A stretch of 64,000 nucleotides of DNA from Anodontia alba (Eukaryota; Mollusca; Bivalvia; Lucinida; Lucinidae): NCBI GenBank assembly GCA_964016985.1, contig OZ024823.1, forward strand, positions 63,136,514 through 63,200,513, given 5' to 3'. The position numbers and the translations under genes are program-made. Under the pieces are notes generated by a model, which saw nothing but the letters and a program-made list of their open reading frames with translations, did no database searches and was not told where the DNA came from. Of this stretch, positions 32,063 through 43,965 are shown one piece after another. Positions within the stretch are counted from its first letter, which is position 1. The number at the start of each line of letters is the position of its first letter.

Positions 32063-34604
32063 ACTAGAGCTGGTGTTTGTAAAACACTATGCCCCCAACT
32101 GCCTGACTCTAACACTGTTTGACTCCAACACTGCTTAGCCATGACGGTAACAACAGTACAAATATATGATTTCAATGTTATTTTATCAAAGGGAAATAAC
32201 TCTAAAATAGGAGATGATTGGGATAAGAAAAAAATACGGATCACCTATTTTTTCATGAGGAATCAAAACATGAAATTTCAAACCATTAGCATACATGGTT
32301 CTAAACTTATGCTATACACAATAAAGCAACGACATTAAATGGCCCGAAATTGCGAAGGGCCGTAACTCCAACATTTCATTTAATTGGTTCAAAATTTATT
32401 CAGGTGATCTCCTCCTCAATCCCAATCAGTATACCAAATATCATGGCTCTAGCTTAAATACTTTTTGAGATATCTTGCTGAAAAAGTCAAAATGCCTAGA
32501 ACTACAAAGGGCCATAACTACATCAATTTTTCATGGAATTCCCTAAAAAACAAACCAGGTAATCTCCACATCATCCCCAATCAGCATATAATATTTCAAG
32601 ACCCTAGCTTAAGTGCTTTTCGAGAAATCTTGCTGACAAGGTCAAAATGAGCAGAACTGCAAAGGGCCGTAACTTTATCAATATTTTCATGGAATTCTCT
32701 CAAAATATAATCGGGTAATGTACACATCATTCCCACTCACTGTATCGAATTTCAAGAACCCAGCTTAAATACTTTTCAAGATATCTTGCTCACAAGATTT
32801 AATTCTGATTTTTTTCAAAGGGGCATAACTTTAAATAAACATGCTAGACAAGAAACAAAATACGGGTCGGCTATTTTTTCATTGGGAACCCAAATATAAA
32901 ATTTCAAAACCCTAGCGTGCAGGGTTCTTAAGATATGGCATGCACAAAAAAAGCTTGATGAATGGACAAACAGTCGGATGGACAAATGAAGGCAAAATAA
33001 TATGCCCCATCAATTTCATTCGAAACTGGGGGCATAATCAGGTCATCTACTCATCGCTACCAATCTATTCATCAAGTTGCAAGGCTCCAGCTTCAATAGT
33101 TTTTGAGATATTTTGTTCACAAGGGAAACATGCCCAAATTTACAAGGGCCATTACTTATGAAATATTTTTCAGAATTTACAAAAAAATTAATCAGGTCAT
33201 CTACTCATCATTACCAATCAATTCACCAAGTTTTAAGTCTCTAGCTCTAATAGTTTTTGAGATATTTTGCTGACAAGATAAAAATGCCCAAAATAACAAA
33301 GGGGCATAACTCAAGAAGTATATTTCAAAATTTCTTCAAAAGTTAATCAGGTTGTCTACTCATCACTACCAGTCTATTCATCAAGTGTCAAGGCTCTAGT
33401 TCCAACAGTTTTTGAGATATTTTGCTGACAAGGTAAAATTGCCCAAAATTACAAAGGGCCATAACTCATGAAGTATTTTTCAGAATTTCTTCAAAAATTA
33501 ATCAGGTCATCTACTCATCACTACAAATCCATTTACTAAGTTTCAAGGCTCTAGCTCTAACAGTTTTTGAGATATTTTGCTGACAAGATAAAAATGCCTA
33601 AAATTACAAAGGGGCATAACTCAAGAAGTATATTTCAAAATTTCTTCAAAAGTTTATCAGGTTGTCTACTCATCACTACCAGTCTATTCATCAAGTTTCA
33701 AGGCTCTAGCTTCAATAGTTTTTGAGATATTTTGCTGACAAGTTAAAAATGCCCTAAATTACAAAGGGCCATAACTCATGAAGTGTTTTTCAGAATTTCT
33801 TCAAAAGTTAATCAGGTCATCTACACATCACTACAAATCCATTTACTAAGTTTCAAGGCTCAAGCTCTAACAGTTTTTGAGATATTTTGCTGACAAGGTA
33901 AAAATGCCCAAAATTACAGAGGGCCATAACTCAAAAGGCATTTTTCAAAATTTCTTCAAAAGTTAATCAGGTTGTCTACTCATCACTACCAGTCTATTCA
34001 TTAAGTTTCAAGGCTCTAGCTCCAACGGTTTTTGAGATATTTTGCTGACAAGATAAAAATGCCCAAAATTACAAAGGGCCATAACTCATGAAGTATTTTT
34101 CAGAATTTCTTCAAAAGTTAATCAGGCCATCTACTCATCACTACAAATCCATTTACTAAGTTTCAAGACTCTAGCTCTAACAGTTTTTGAGATATTTTGC
34201 TGACAAGGTAAAATTGCCCAAAATTACAAAGGGCCATAACTCAAGAAGTATTTTTCAAAATTTCTTCAAAAGTTAATCAGGTTGTCTACTCATCACTACC
34301 AGTCTATTCATTAAGTTTCAAGGCTCTAGCTTTAATAGTTTTTGAGATATTTTGCTGACAAGATTGCATCCATATTTTTTCAAAGGGCCATAACTCAGAA
34401 AAGGGGCATAATCCTGTCAAGAAAAAAAATACGTGTTAGCTATTTTTTCATGAGGAATCCATATGTGAAATTTCAAAACAGTAGCATTCACGGTTTTAAA
34501 GTTATGCTATGCATCAAAAAGCGTGACGAACGGACGGACGGACGGACGGACGAACAACCCAGAAGCAATATGCCCCTCCAACTTCTTTGAAGTTGGGGGC
34601 ATAA
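32063..34604 (+). mobile_element. Tandem-core element, family iii (dimeric)
   Basis: It begins ACTAGAGCTGGTG, with arm ATGCCCCCAACT at about 32089. It ends with the hairpin CCAACTTC-TTT-GAAGTTGG then GGGCATAA at 34604. A (GGAC)n tract lies at 34528-34552. A second, internal 3' end (TTTCATTCGAAACTGGGGGC then ATAA at 33037) is followed directly by more core units, so two elements are joined. The core units (about 150 bp: GATATTTTGCTGACAAG, GGGCATAACTCA, CATCTACTCATCA) are best ordered in 33045-34370, where two unit types alternate. It interrupts the Penelope-like ORF between E-A-H-F and D-L-N-L. Confidence 0.72.
33045..34370 (+). repeat. 150-bp tandem array with alternating unit types
   Basis: Units with CATCACTACCAGTCTATTCA and units with CATCACTACAAATCCATTTA alternate, giving a roughly 300-bp higher-order period between 33360 and 34320. 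All units share AGTTTTTGAGATATTTTGCT. Confidence 0.9.
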
Positions 34605-34606
34605 AA

Positions 34607-34987
34607 AATGTGCCTCGGTATCAGAAGAATTTGCTCTATTTAATTGGAGTTCTGTAGGGTATATCCGGTCTACCATTTGGTCAAAGTAAATATGTCAATA
34701 TTTAATAAATCATCAAGGTATCTTGAAGTTGAATTGAAAGCCTCAATAATGTCAGCCTGATTTTCACGTGAGAGAGACTTCATGAAATCTCTCTCATAAC
34801 AAAAAAGAAACAAATCTGCAACAAGAGGAGCACAATTAGTTCCCATTGGAATACCAGTAGTTTGCCTATAAAGTTTAGTTCCAAATCTAATAAAAAATAT
34901 TATCCTAAAGATAAACAAGGGCATCACAGACTTTGTGACACGACCATAAATTGTGATTATTATATACATCAGAAATGAAAAAAGCAC
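34607..34987 (-). pseudogene. Penelope-like element B, RT palm fragment
   Basis: Minus strand: YRQTTGIPMGTNCAPLVADL, then FLFCYERDFMKSL, AFNSTSRYLDDLLNID (the YLDD active site) and, after a frameshift, DRIYPTELQLNRANSSDTEAHF (shown as DRIYPTELQL and NRANSSDTEAHF). It holds the second half of the RT palm. The fingers half is missing because the plus-strand LINE at 35009 replaced or displaced it. The G-x-P-M-G-T-N-C-A-P motif and YxDD box identify an RT of the Penelope-like type, though my clade assignment is tentative. Confidence 0.75.
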
Positions 34988-35008
34988 ATTCTTCGTTGCA
35001 AGCCAAAT

Positions 35009-36890
35009 ATGTCCAAGGACGGAGAATTAAGGACAGTCACGAAGCATATCTTGAAGGTATGCTTGGGCTGGATGGGAAGGGTCAACCATCTACTACCTCA
35101 GGTCGTGGACAGCAAGAAACTTTTACAGTTCCTGAAAAGCTCAAGAAATGACCAACAAGGAATCCCCCCACTAAAGAAGAATGACCAACTCTATACTGAC
35201 ACAACAGAAAAGGCCAACATATTAAATGAGCAGTTTCAGTCAGTATTTACCCCGCTCTCCCCACTTTCTTTAAAAGAGCTATCTCTTATGAAAGTGCAAG
35301 ACCTCGTTGACAACAAGGTCATAGAAACTGAACGTCTCCCTGAAGATTTGAGAAACCCAACCCCTGTTATGCCAGAAATCCAACTTTCAACAGCTGGGAT
35401 TCTGAACTTGTTAAAAAATCTCAATCCCCGAAAGGCAGCAGGCCCTGACAAGATTAAACCTGTGGTTCTGAAAGAACTCAGAGAGGAACTTGCCCCCATA
35501 CTGAAAATCTTCTTTGAGAGATCCCTCCAGAATGGTACTGTCCCCAGTGACTGGACATCTGCTAATGTGACACCTCTTTTCAAGAAAGGTGACAAATCTC
35601 TGCTGCCAATTACCGACCCATCTCCCTTACATGTATCTTGTGTAAGGTAATGGAGCACATAATAGCCTCCAATTTGGTAAAACATCTCGATTCAAATGGC
35701 CTCATGTACGAACTACAGCACGGTTTCAGAGAGAGACGCTCTTGTGAGACACAACTGGCCTCCCTTGTCGAGGATCTTGCAAGCAGGTCCAGTCAGGATA
35801 AACAGACTGATCTGATCCTGCTGGACTTCTCCAAGGCGTTCGACAAGGCAAACCCATCGAAGCTGATCCAGAAACTGCATGCATACAGTGTAAAAGGCCC
35901 TACCTTACGTTGGATTCAGGCATTCCTAAGCAATCGTCAGCAGAGAGGTTGTTGATTGCGGGAATTCAGACTCTGTCCCAGTGACATCAGGGGTCCCTCA
36001 GGGCTCCGTCCTGGGTCCGGTTTTGTTCCTGGCCTACATCAATGACCTTCCCCAGGACGTAGTCTCACAGGTGCGTCTCTTCGCTGACGACATTAGCATA
36101 TACCTTACAATTGAGTCTCAGCATGACAGTGACTGCTTACAACGCAACTTGGGCCTACTTCAGGCATGGGAATCTAAGTGGGATATGGAATTTAACCCTT
36201 CCAAGTGCCAGGTTATACAGGTGACTACTTCTAGGACCCCCTTCAATACAGAGTACATACTGCACGGCCAGGTTCTGGAGGTGGTCACCAGTGCCAGGTA
36301 CTTGGGGGTAGACATATCCAGCAACCTTAGCTGGAACACTCATGTGGACAGAGTTACTGCTAATGCCAACCAGTCTCTAGGATTTATTAAAAGACATGTA
36401 AAGACAAAGTCCCCTAAAGTCCGAGAAATGGCCTATCAGACCCTTGTACATCCCCAGCTGGAGTACGCTTCAGCTATATGGGACCCCCACACCAAACGAA
36501 ACACCTATAAAGTTGAAATGGTCCAAAGCCCGTTGGACTATGAATGATTACGCCAGGACAACAAGTGTCTCTTCACTGTTGCATGAGCTGGACTGGCAGA
36601 CCCTTGAAGAGAGACGATCAGTGGCTCGTCTCTTCCTCTTTTATAAAGCAGTCAATGGCCTCGTGGCCGTGCCCCTTCCTGACAATATTCAGCCCCGTAC
36701 TCATAGGATATCCAAATATTGCCATTCCATGACATTTCGTCAGATCCACACAGGCAAGGACTCCTATAAGTACTCCTTCTTTCCACTGGCCATTGTTCAG
36801 TGGAATACCCTCCCAGAGACAGCTGTAAATTCTCCATGTCTTGATTCATTCAAGGCAGAAATTGGAAAGTTGCAGTTCCCCAAACCCTAA
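35009..36890 (+). pseudogene. LINE reverse transcriptase, three frameshifts
   Basis: In order: LLKNLNPRKAAGPDKIKPVV and PSDWTSANVTPLFKKGD (35400-35600); a frame change into a stretch reading NYRPISL then CKVMEHII; YELQHGFRERRSCETQL; LILLDFSKAFDKAN with the first catalytic Asp; a break near 35950; SGVPQGSVLGPVLF; RLFADDISIYL with the FADD box (about 36085); then a C-terminal domain (ARYLGVDISSNLSWNTHV, LVHPQLEYASAIWDPH), a frame change near 36500, and LLHELDWQTLEERRSVARL to the stop. Only about three small shifts separate it from a continuous frame, so it is relatively young. Confidence 0.88.
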
Positions 36891-37140
36891 ACATGCATGT
36901 GCTTACTTTTAACCTGATTTTATTGTTTTTAGCCCTAACCCCATATCCCACCCCCTATGGTTGATCCGTCCAAGTCATTTGTTTTTATGTCTCAACCCCC
37001 TTGTTGATCTAGATTTTATCCTATCATCTTGACATAGACTCACTATCATGCTTTTACTTTTTCTTTTTCATAACACGACACGCAGACCTGCTAAAAATGC
37101 TCGCGAGGGCGTAAGCAGTATTCGAAAATAGATAGATAGG
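35009..37140 (+). mobile_element. CR1/Jockey-like LINE, 5'-truncated
   Basis: It starts within the linker before the RT domain, with no endonuclease. The ORF ends at 36890 (TAA), and a 3' untranslated region of about 250 bp ends in a GATA-rich tail near 37128-37140. It is inserted in the Penelope-like remnant, itself in DIRS 2. No target duplication could be assigned. Confidence 0.8.
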
Positions 37141-37789
37141 AAAAAAGAGATAAAACATGACTGCCCGGAATTTATAGATAAACATTCAAAAACTTTAGAA
37201 TTGAAAATGTATAGTGTAAAAACCCATTTCTAGACAACAGATAATTCCTGAAATACTCGATTTCGTGCTCGTATCGAAATTCAGGAAGAAAATATTTATA
37301 CTCTCGTGATCTATGCGTAAATCATAGAGAGAAATAATTCATATTGTGTTGCCAACGATCCCTGACGCAAGGATAAAACATGTATAAATTTAAAATAATA
37401 TAGGTAATTATTATTAATTTGAAGTCATATATTTAAGGAATATAATTCGATCCATCTTTAACCAAATATGCAAGAACAACCACTCATTATTTCTGTATTC
37501 GAAGATAGAAAAATGAGGTCTTAGTCATCTAAATTGTATGGTAGAAATAAACAGAAATGGGATCTGAATGGATGTGTCTCCTTGAACCGAATCGTAGGAT
37601 AGTATCCATTCTAAGACCTAAAGCTTGTCTTTAGTTTAGCTTAATGAACAAAGTGTTGAAATTACTACCGAGTATTCATATAGTCGTTACACACTGAGGT
37701 CAATAGTGTTAGTAAGATTTAGAACTGGGACGTAGCGAGAAAGGTCAATCTAACATAAAAAGCTAGTTTAGCAAAAAACTAAAGAAGAT

Positions 37790-37878
<89 letters not shown>

Positions 37879-38896
37879 TATTATATATTATCTCCAACTA
37901 TTGTCAAATAATTTTAATGGCTTAGAGCGTAAATGCTAAGCAAAAGTTCATTTACCGAATGAATAATCAGACAACTTCCGGTATGTTCGAAATCGTATCA
38001 CGAAATAGTAAGATCTGACGGGAAACGTAGGTGCGGAACTTACTACGTTGTGAAGTTTATATATAAATGAACTCTATATTATGAACTGAGACAGTGCATT
38101 TCATGACCCATCGAAACGTCTTGAAATGACTATCGTATCTAAAGTATAAATATCCAGCTTCGGAATGGAGATTTATGTATATAAAGAACCTTTATCTTGA
38201 AACGAACGAGATATCAAGATAGTATTCTTTCCATTACTCGCCAACGGAACTTGAATTCTTATAGCAAGAAGAACTGTTGTTCCCATAACGAATCTAACCA
38301 TAAAAGGGGGGCAAGTAAATATAGTCCTAGGTAATGAAATGTTTGTTACTTCGTCAATGATCGTAAGTAAATGTTTTCCCCACTGTCTTAACCTTCAACG
38401 TACAGAGGAAAAAGGGATGATTACTTTGAATATAATTGCATCTGCTATTTTGAGGTAAACTATTCGTTACGTTAATTACCCTCTAAGCATTATATATATA
38501 TAAGATATTTTCCCCATTGTCTTAACCTTCAACGTACAGAGTAGGACAAAGGGATGATTCATTTGAGTAAAATTGTATCTGCTATTTTGAGGTAAACTAT
38601 CGTTACGTTAATTACCCTCTAAGCATTTTATATATAGGATCTATGCCTTCGAACTGTTTAGATCTAAGAAAATTTGACTGTGACGGTTTCTGAACGGTTA
38701 CATAGCCAATTAAATAATTAAGTAGACAAAATGTATATAATATGTAATTAAGGCAATAATAATCAGTCACGTACTGGATAAATTAATGCCTTTACTGAAT
38801 ATCTATCCATTTGTCTATTCCAAAGGTTCGAGCAAACTTTGATTGACATGGACTCTTGTTATAAGTGTAAATAGTAGGGGTTCTGCATGCGTTCAG
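37141..38896. other. AT-rich interior of DIRS 2
   Basis: No ORF. It contains an (AT)n run (37789-37874) and a tandem duplication of about 135 bp (38371-38505 and 38507-38640, sharing ATCTGCTATTTTGAGGTAAA and TTACGTTAATTACCCTCTAA). The rest is unrecognised. Confidence 0.5.
37789..37874. repeat. (AT)n microsatellite
   Basis: About 40 AT units with one interruption near the left end. Confidence 0.97.
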
Positions 38897-39580
38897 GACA
38901 ACTCGGCCCAAAGACAAGTCGGCCCAGGACAACTCGGCCTATAAAAAAGGTCGGCCCAAGACAACTCGGCCCAAGTCGTCCCAATTTCAGAAGACATCTC
39001 GGCCCAAATTGCAGAAGACCACTCGGCAAATAAAAAACCAGACCAGACACTTCTTAATGTATTAAAATAATTGGATGGTGGCACTTTTATTGCTCTGTAC
39101 CTGATGAGTTCAGATAGCGAAACAAATTTTGATCACAAGCTAAGGAAGATAAATGTACATATAACCGCATCCTACCAACACGCACACACGAAATTTGCAC
39201 GTAACTCAACAGTCTCAAATCAAATGAGCCATGCCAGTAGCCATTTCCTGAAAAACTATTGGCTTATATTTATACAGATTATGTCGGCAAATAAAAGAAA
39301 TTATTTAAACAAAAGTTGGCAATTTGTTATTGTTCAAACTTACTTATCATTAACATTTGTCGGTTAAAGGATGACAACTAACACTTTTCTTGCGAATTAA
39401 CTCTTAATAAATTTCAGTGCTGGTCGTTAATTAATCAATTAGCTTAACATATAATTACTAATTAAAGGTGATTAGCCGCTGATTACCACCGTTCATGAAA
39501 GTCTCTAATAATTTTCTTTCTTTTTTTTTTTTTAAGTTCGATTTTTTTTTCACTTTTTTTCATGACTGATTTCAAAGAAT

Positions 39581-39650
<70 letters not shown>

Positions 39651-40028
39651 TGTGGGTGAGTTGGATGGATCTCACGCACTTTTATTTTCAACACTGAATA
39701 AATTATTTTGGTCACTTACATTATGCTGCTATAACCATCAAATGTCAATTAAGTTAGGATATGTACTTTAGCGATCTGATCTAAGACATATGCATATGCT
39801 TTTTATTCATCAGGTTCAGAGCAATAAAAGTACCACCATCCAATTATTTTAATACATTAAGAGGTGCCTGGTCTGATTTTCATGGGCCGAAACTGGAAAG
39901 GTGTACTAAAGTTGGGGCGATTTGGGCCGAGTTGCCTTCTGAAATTGGTACGACTTGGGCCGTTGTCTTGGGCCGACTTTTTATGGGCCGAGTTGTCCTG
40001 GGCCGAGTTGTCTTTGGGCCGAGTTGTC
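38897..40028. mobile_element. Fold-back element with GACAACTCGGCCCA terminal repeats
   Basis: Inverted repeats of about 215 bp: 38897-39108 and 39810-40028. The outer part of each is a tandem run of a 14-15 bp motif (GACAACTCGGCCCA and variants, five to seven units). The inner part is unique (ATTAAAATAATTGGATGGTG). The interior (700 bp) has no transposase, poly-T runs and a (GATA)n tract. The ORFs on either strand come from the repeated motif. I found no convincing target duplication. Confidence 0.8.
39582..39650 (+). repeat. (GATA)n microsatellite
   Basis: Seventeen uninterrupted GATA units inside the fold-back element. Confidence 0.97.
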
Positions 40029-41001
40029 TGTAATTCAATAGTAGAGGCATTAGCGCTAGTTGAAGCAAACTATTCCTCAATATAATAGATAACGACAACC
40101 TACACTATACGTAGATTAGGTCTAGTTGTTTACACCTTCCTTAAATAATTTACAATCGTAATCATAGCAAAAATTATTATTCCCAGATGAAGAATCCAGC
40201 GTAATAAATTCTATAACTGAGACATAAATTATCTGGAACATTACTATCATAGTGTTAGATGATCCAGAAAGAAAAAGGAAAGGAAAGGCAAGGTAAAAAG
40301 CTTATCGAATTATATATGCCTTAATATATAATTTTCTTCTTATCAATTATTTTATTCCAGAGTTCAGACAGGGCACGACTGACCTAGATTCTTTACCTAA
40401 TTAATCAAAAGATAGTATAACATGGAATAACAGCATAACTGACCGGCTATTTTCCATATACATAAACAAAAAGAAATATGTACCTCAACTAGATTTCTAT
40501 ACTAATCATTGTAATCTAGAGAGGTTGTAGATAAACAGACTCTTAATTATTTAAATTATATATATAGGAAAATTTTATTAGAGTATAAAAGTAATTGTAA
40601 TAAATTAATTCCTAATTACTAAGGATCAGTTATCTAATTCGTCTAGATTTCTGATACTTTATGAATGTAATATTAATAGAAAGCAGAGAGGATCGACTGC
40701 TGCTTTCTATATCTAACTTATTCCCTAGAGTACAAGCTGATACGTATCGCGAGCATGTAGAAAAAACTAAGGAGAAGAAGAAATAATTTGATTCCGTGTA
40801 TAGTTTTCTTCTTCGAAAATAATGATAATTTTATGGAATTCACCTTTGCCTTGGAGCTGAATAAGGTGAATACCCAGTTAATCTCTTTCCAGCGAATAAA
40901 AAGAGACATCAGTTATTTTAAATATAGATAGAACCACCTCCTATACTTGGTCAATGAATTGCTAATTTGATCGTAACGGATAATTCTAATTCATTTACCA
41001 A

Positions 41002-41083
<82 letters not shown>

Positions 41084-41225
41084 AGAATTCTCAGTCTAAT
41101 TCAGAAATGACTGGACAGAATTCTACAATATAAGGGGCTACTAGGTATTCAAACCCATCGCTGTCATTCTATAACCTGTAACCCAAAGTTTGACTTGTCT
41201 ATGTTGCTCTATGAGCAGTAATAGG
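40029..41225. other. AT-rich interior of DIRS 2 with (AT)n run
   Basis: No genes. An (AT)n tract of nearly 80 bp lies at 41003-41081. Remaining sequence is decayed element DNA. Confidence 0.5.
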
Positions 41226-42185
41226 TTGTTCGAGGACTAGTGACTACTCTAGTGACTACTACTCGGTCATTAGCAATCCGACATAATGACAGGACACTAG
41301 TGTACGTAACTACTGCCCGGTGAAAATCGCTAAAAATCCGAAGTTAAACTTTCCAACGAATGAAAGAGAGAAATCATTCAAAATATTAATAGAATTACAC
41401 TCCTATAATTAGTCAATGAATTATTTAGAATTCTAAGTCTAATTCGGAAAAGACTGGACAGAATTCTATTATATAAGTGGTTACTAGGTATTCAAATCCA
41501 ACACTGTCATTTTATAACCTGTATCCATTGACTTGACTTGTCTATGAAGCTCTATGAACATTAATAGATTGTTCGGGGACTAGTGACTGCTACCCAGTCA
41601 CTAGTATGACTGCTACCCAGTCACTAGTATGACTGCTACCCAGTCACTAGTAATCCGACACAATGACCAGACACTAGTCTTCGTAACTACTGCCCGGAGA
41701 AAAGTCACTAGTAATCCAATGCAATGACCGGACACTAGAATTCGTAACTATTGCCCGGTAGACATCACTAGTAATCCGACACGATGACTGGACACTAGTA
41801 CTCGTAACTATTGCTCAGTAGAATACACTAATAATTGGACATAATGACCAGACACTAGTACGCGTAACTGTTTGCCCAGTGAAAAGTCACTAATAATGCA
41901 ACACAATGACCGGACACTAGTACTCATAACTGTTGCCCGGTAGAAGTAACTAGTAATCCGTCACAATGACCGGACACTATTACCCGTGAATAATTGACTG
42001 GATGACCGGTGACTGGTGTTAAATGCCCTGTGATTTTATCCCTGCCTGGATGCCCAGGAATGGATGACCGGTGACTGGTAAGGAAATGACCGGTGATTTA
42101 TCCATGCCTGGATGCCCAGTGACTGGTGTCTGGTGAAGCTGATGATTAATACCGGTGACTGGTGACTGGTGCCTGGTGGACAGAC
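41225..42185. repeat. Minisatellite of about 60 bp units, DIRS 2 ORF1 region
   Basis: Units resemble CACTAGTAATCCGACACAAT then GACCGGACACTAGTACTCGT (41590-41990), with a 23-bp sub-repeat GACTGCTACCCAGTCACTAGTAT around 41586-41655 (shown only as its landmark ACCCAGTCACTAG). They merge into GACTGGTGCCTGGTG-type repeats at 41990-42185. By position it equals the coding minisatellite of DIRS 1. Confidence 0.8.
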
Positions 42186-42797
42186 TTATTTTGGATACTT
42201 AAGCATCCATAAGATGCCACCTAGATGGGTCTTACCCCGGGCAGTAAAGCCATGTGGGGTGGTGTCCCATCAGTAAAGAATTGTCATATAACCCATAAGG
42301 ATTGACAAGTTCTTTACTAATCAGCTTCTCAACCATAGAAATCTTCTGCCAACTCGTAGTTCTCTGCAAGATATGCAGTAATAGTCCAGGTATAGCATGT
42401 CACATCGCTAAATAACCTGGAACAAAAAGAACAAGTTAAAATTTTGGATATAAAAACACAACTTCCAAACTGACCGCACACGAGCGTTGTGCCGATATAG
42501 CGAGAGTCGCGAAAACGGATGTCGTGAAAGGCCAGTCAATACATACATGAAATCGACAATCTAAATTTTCAAATAATAACATGGATAGTGAAAGGAGTGA
42601 TAAAGAAACAAAAGAAACACAAGGATACAGAAATTTATCCGTGAGGAAAAGAAATAATCCGAATTTCTATCACAGGTAAAAATCCTTGTTGATTTTCTTT
42701 GTCCACAGAAAAGAAACTGACACGTGATCAATTAAGCGGGAAGAGTTACGTCACACAGGTAACTGCCTAAGGGACCTTCTGGATTAAGACTATGACT

Positions 42798-43960
42798 GAA
42801 ATACTCTACAAATTTTGTGGGTTTTTTTTAGAGACAATACATCATCTATATATCTGTAGGTGAAATTGAATTGTTGTGCAAGGTGTTTCTTGCCTGCTTT
42901 GAGGAGACTTTGTACAAACTCTGCCTCATACGAGTATAAAAACAAGTCAGCAAGCAACGGTGCCCATCGGTGTACCGATTGTTTGCTGAAATATCCATCC
43001 GCCGAACTCCACAAAAATATTGTCGAATTAGATATTCCAGCATTTTTATGTCATCTGCATCTGAGTATTTTTGTGGTGCATCAGAGTGATCCTGAACAAA
43101 GTATGTGTCTTTGTAGCCAATGACAACATACTGAAAGCGACGGTTACCATTCTTATGGAAGAAACACTGGTTGATAATTTCCTTTAATTTAGATTTTAAT
43201 TTATCATGAGGAATAGTTGTGTAAAGAGTAGAGAAATCTAAGATTTTATACTGTTGACAGAATGAAGAGATTGTGCCTTTAGATTTTCTAAAAGCTTTTT
43301 GGAGTTTTTGAGGATCCACATCTGATTAACACCACTCTTGGCATATGCAGTGTCACAATACTTCTGAAGGCCTTCTTTAACTGCGGTTAGGATCCATGTT
43401 AGAATCTGAGAAAGAGGCTTGGTTGAGCACCTAGCGGAACCTGCAATATATCTCTGCTTGTATGGATTCTTGTGAAGTTTAGGAATCCAGTACAATTTGG
43501 GAAGGTCAATATCTTCCTCTGGGAGGGAAATTCCAAATGTCAGCATCACCAAATGATGGTTTTATAGAATTTCGTCCTTGGACATAGCAGTAAGATTATA
43601 TTTGTTTGTGTTGAGGTTTTACGGCCCAGTCAACCCAATGGGGTCATGTCGAGCGCGGTCAGTTTACCTAGCCACACGTTTACTGGGCAGGCTTAGTCCT
43701 CTAAGCGGTTAACCAGTATTGTGCACATTCTTTCGCCAGAAACTGACAACTGCCCTTCTTGAATCAGCGGAAGGGAGAGAATGACCATAGAAAATATTTC
43801 ACGATCAATCTCCACGAAAGAATGTTGCCGACCTCGGCGGGGGTTGAACCCGCGACCTCCTGGTCTTCAGTCGGACAGCGCATCCAACTGAGCCACCGAG
43901 GCCGGCCAGTAAGATTATATGTAGGGTTTCTAGTCATGGTACTCATATGGCTTCCCATAC
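42798..43960 (-). pseudogene. Penelope-like element C, N-terminal and RT part
   Basis: Minus strand: TRNPTYNLT and AMSKDEIL on the two sides of the SINE; then FGISLPEEDIDLPKLYWIPK, LHKNPYKQRYIAG and KYCDTAYAKSGVNQMWILKN (43552-43320); ILDFSTLYTTIPHDKLKSKL with the first catalytic Asp; RRFQYVVIGYKDTYFV; LADLFLYSYEAEFVQ; and FTYRYIDDVLSL with the YxDD box (42830). It stops abruptly at 42797 against the DIRS 2 end. It lacks the C-terminal domain that element B retains, and the two differ enough to be separate subfamilies. Frameshifts make it inactive. Confidence 0.78.
43602..43906 (-). mobile_element. tRNA-derived SINE, copy 6, best preserved
   Basis: Full length on the minus strand: GGCCTCGGTGGCTCAGTTGG at the start, B box GGGTTCAACCCCCGCC, tail CCTCAACACAAACAAA. 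A perfect 14-bp target duplication, CAGTAAGATTATAT, lies at 43588-43601 and 43907-43920. Removing the SINE restores the Penelope-like reading frame. Confidence 0.95.
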
Positions 43961-43965
43961 CTGTC

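Larger units (their letters stand above)
29027..42797 (-). mobile_element. DIRS-type retrotransposon 2, degraded and heavily invaded
   Basis: The left end (29027-29340) has the same terminal block and fold-back arms as DIRS 1. The next 260 bp aligns with the DIRS 1 3' region up to the recombinase C-terminus. The right end (42680-42797) is the inverted terminal block, preceded by the ORF1 minisatellite (41990-42185) and the shared GCCACCTAGATGGGTCTTACC segment (42214). The right end lacks the outermost terminal bases. The interior is AT-rich, without intact ORFs, and has received a Penelope-like element, a tandem-core element, a LINE and a fold-back element. The size of 13.8 kb is due to these. 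Confidence 0.72.

Noticed and set aside
43844..43906. tRNA gene candidate (A and B boxes on the minus strand), also in the five other SINE copies
   Set aside because: The sequence continues seamlessly into a repeated SINE body, lacks a proper acceptor stem and has a target duplication around the whole unit.
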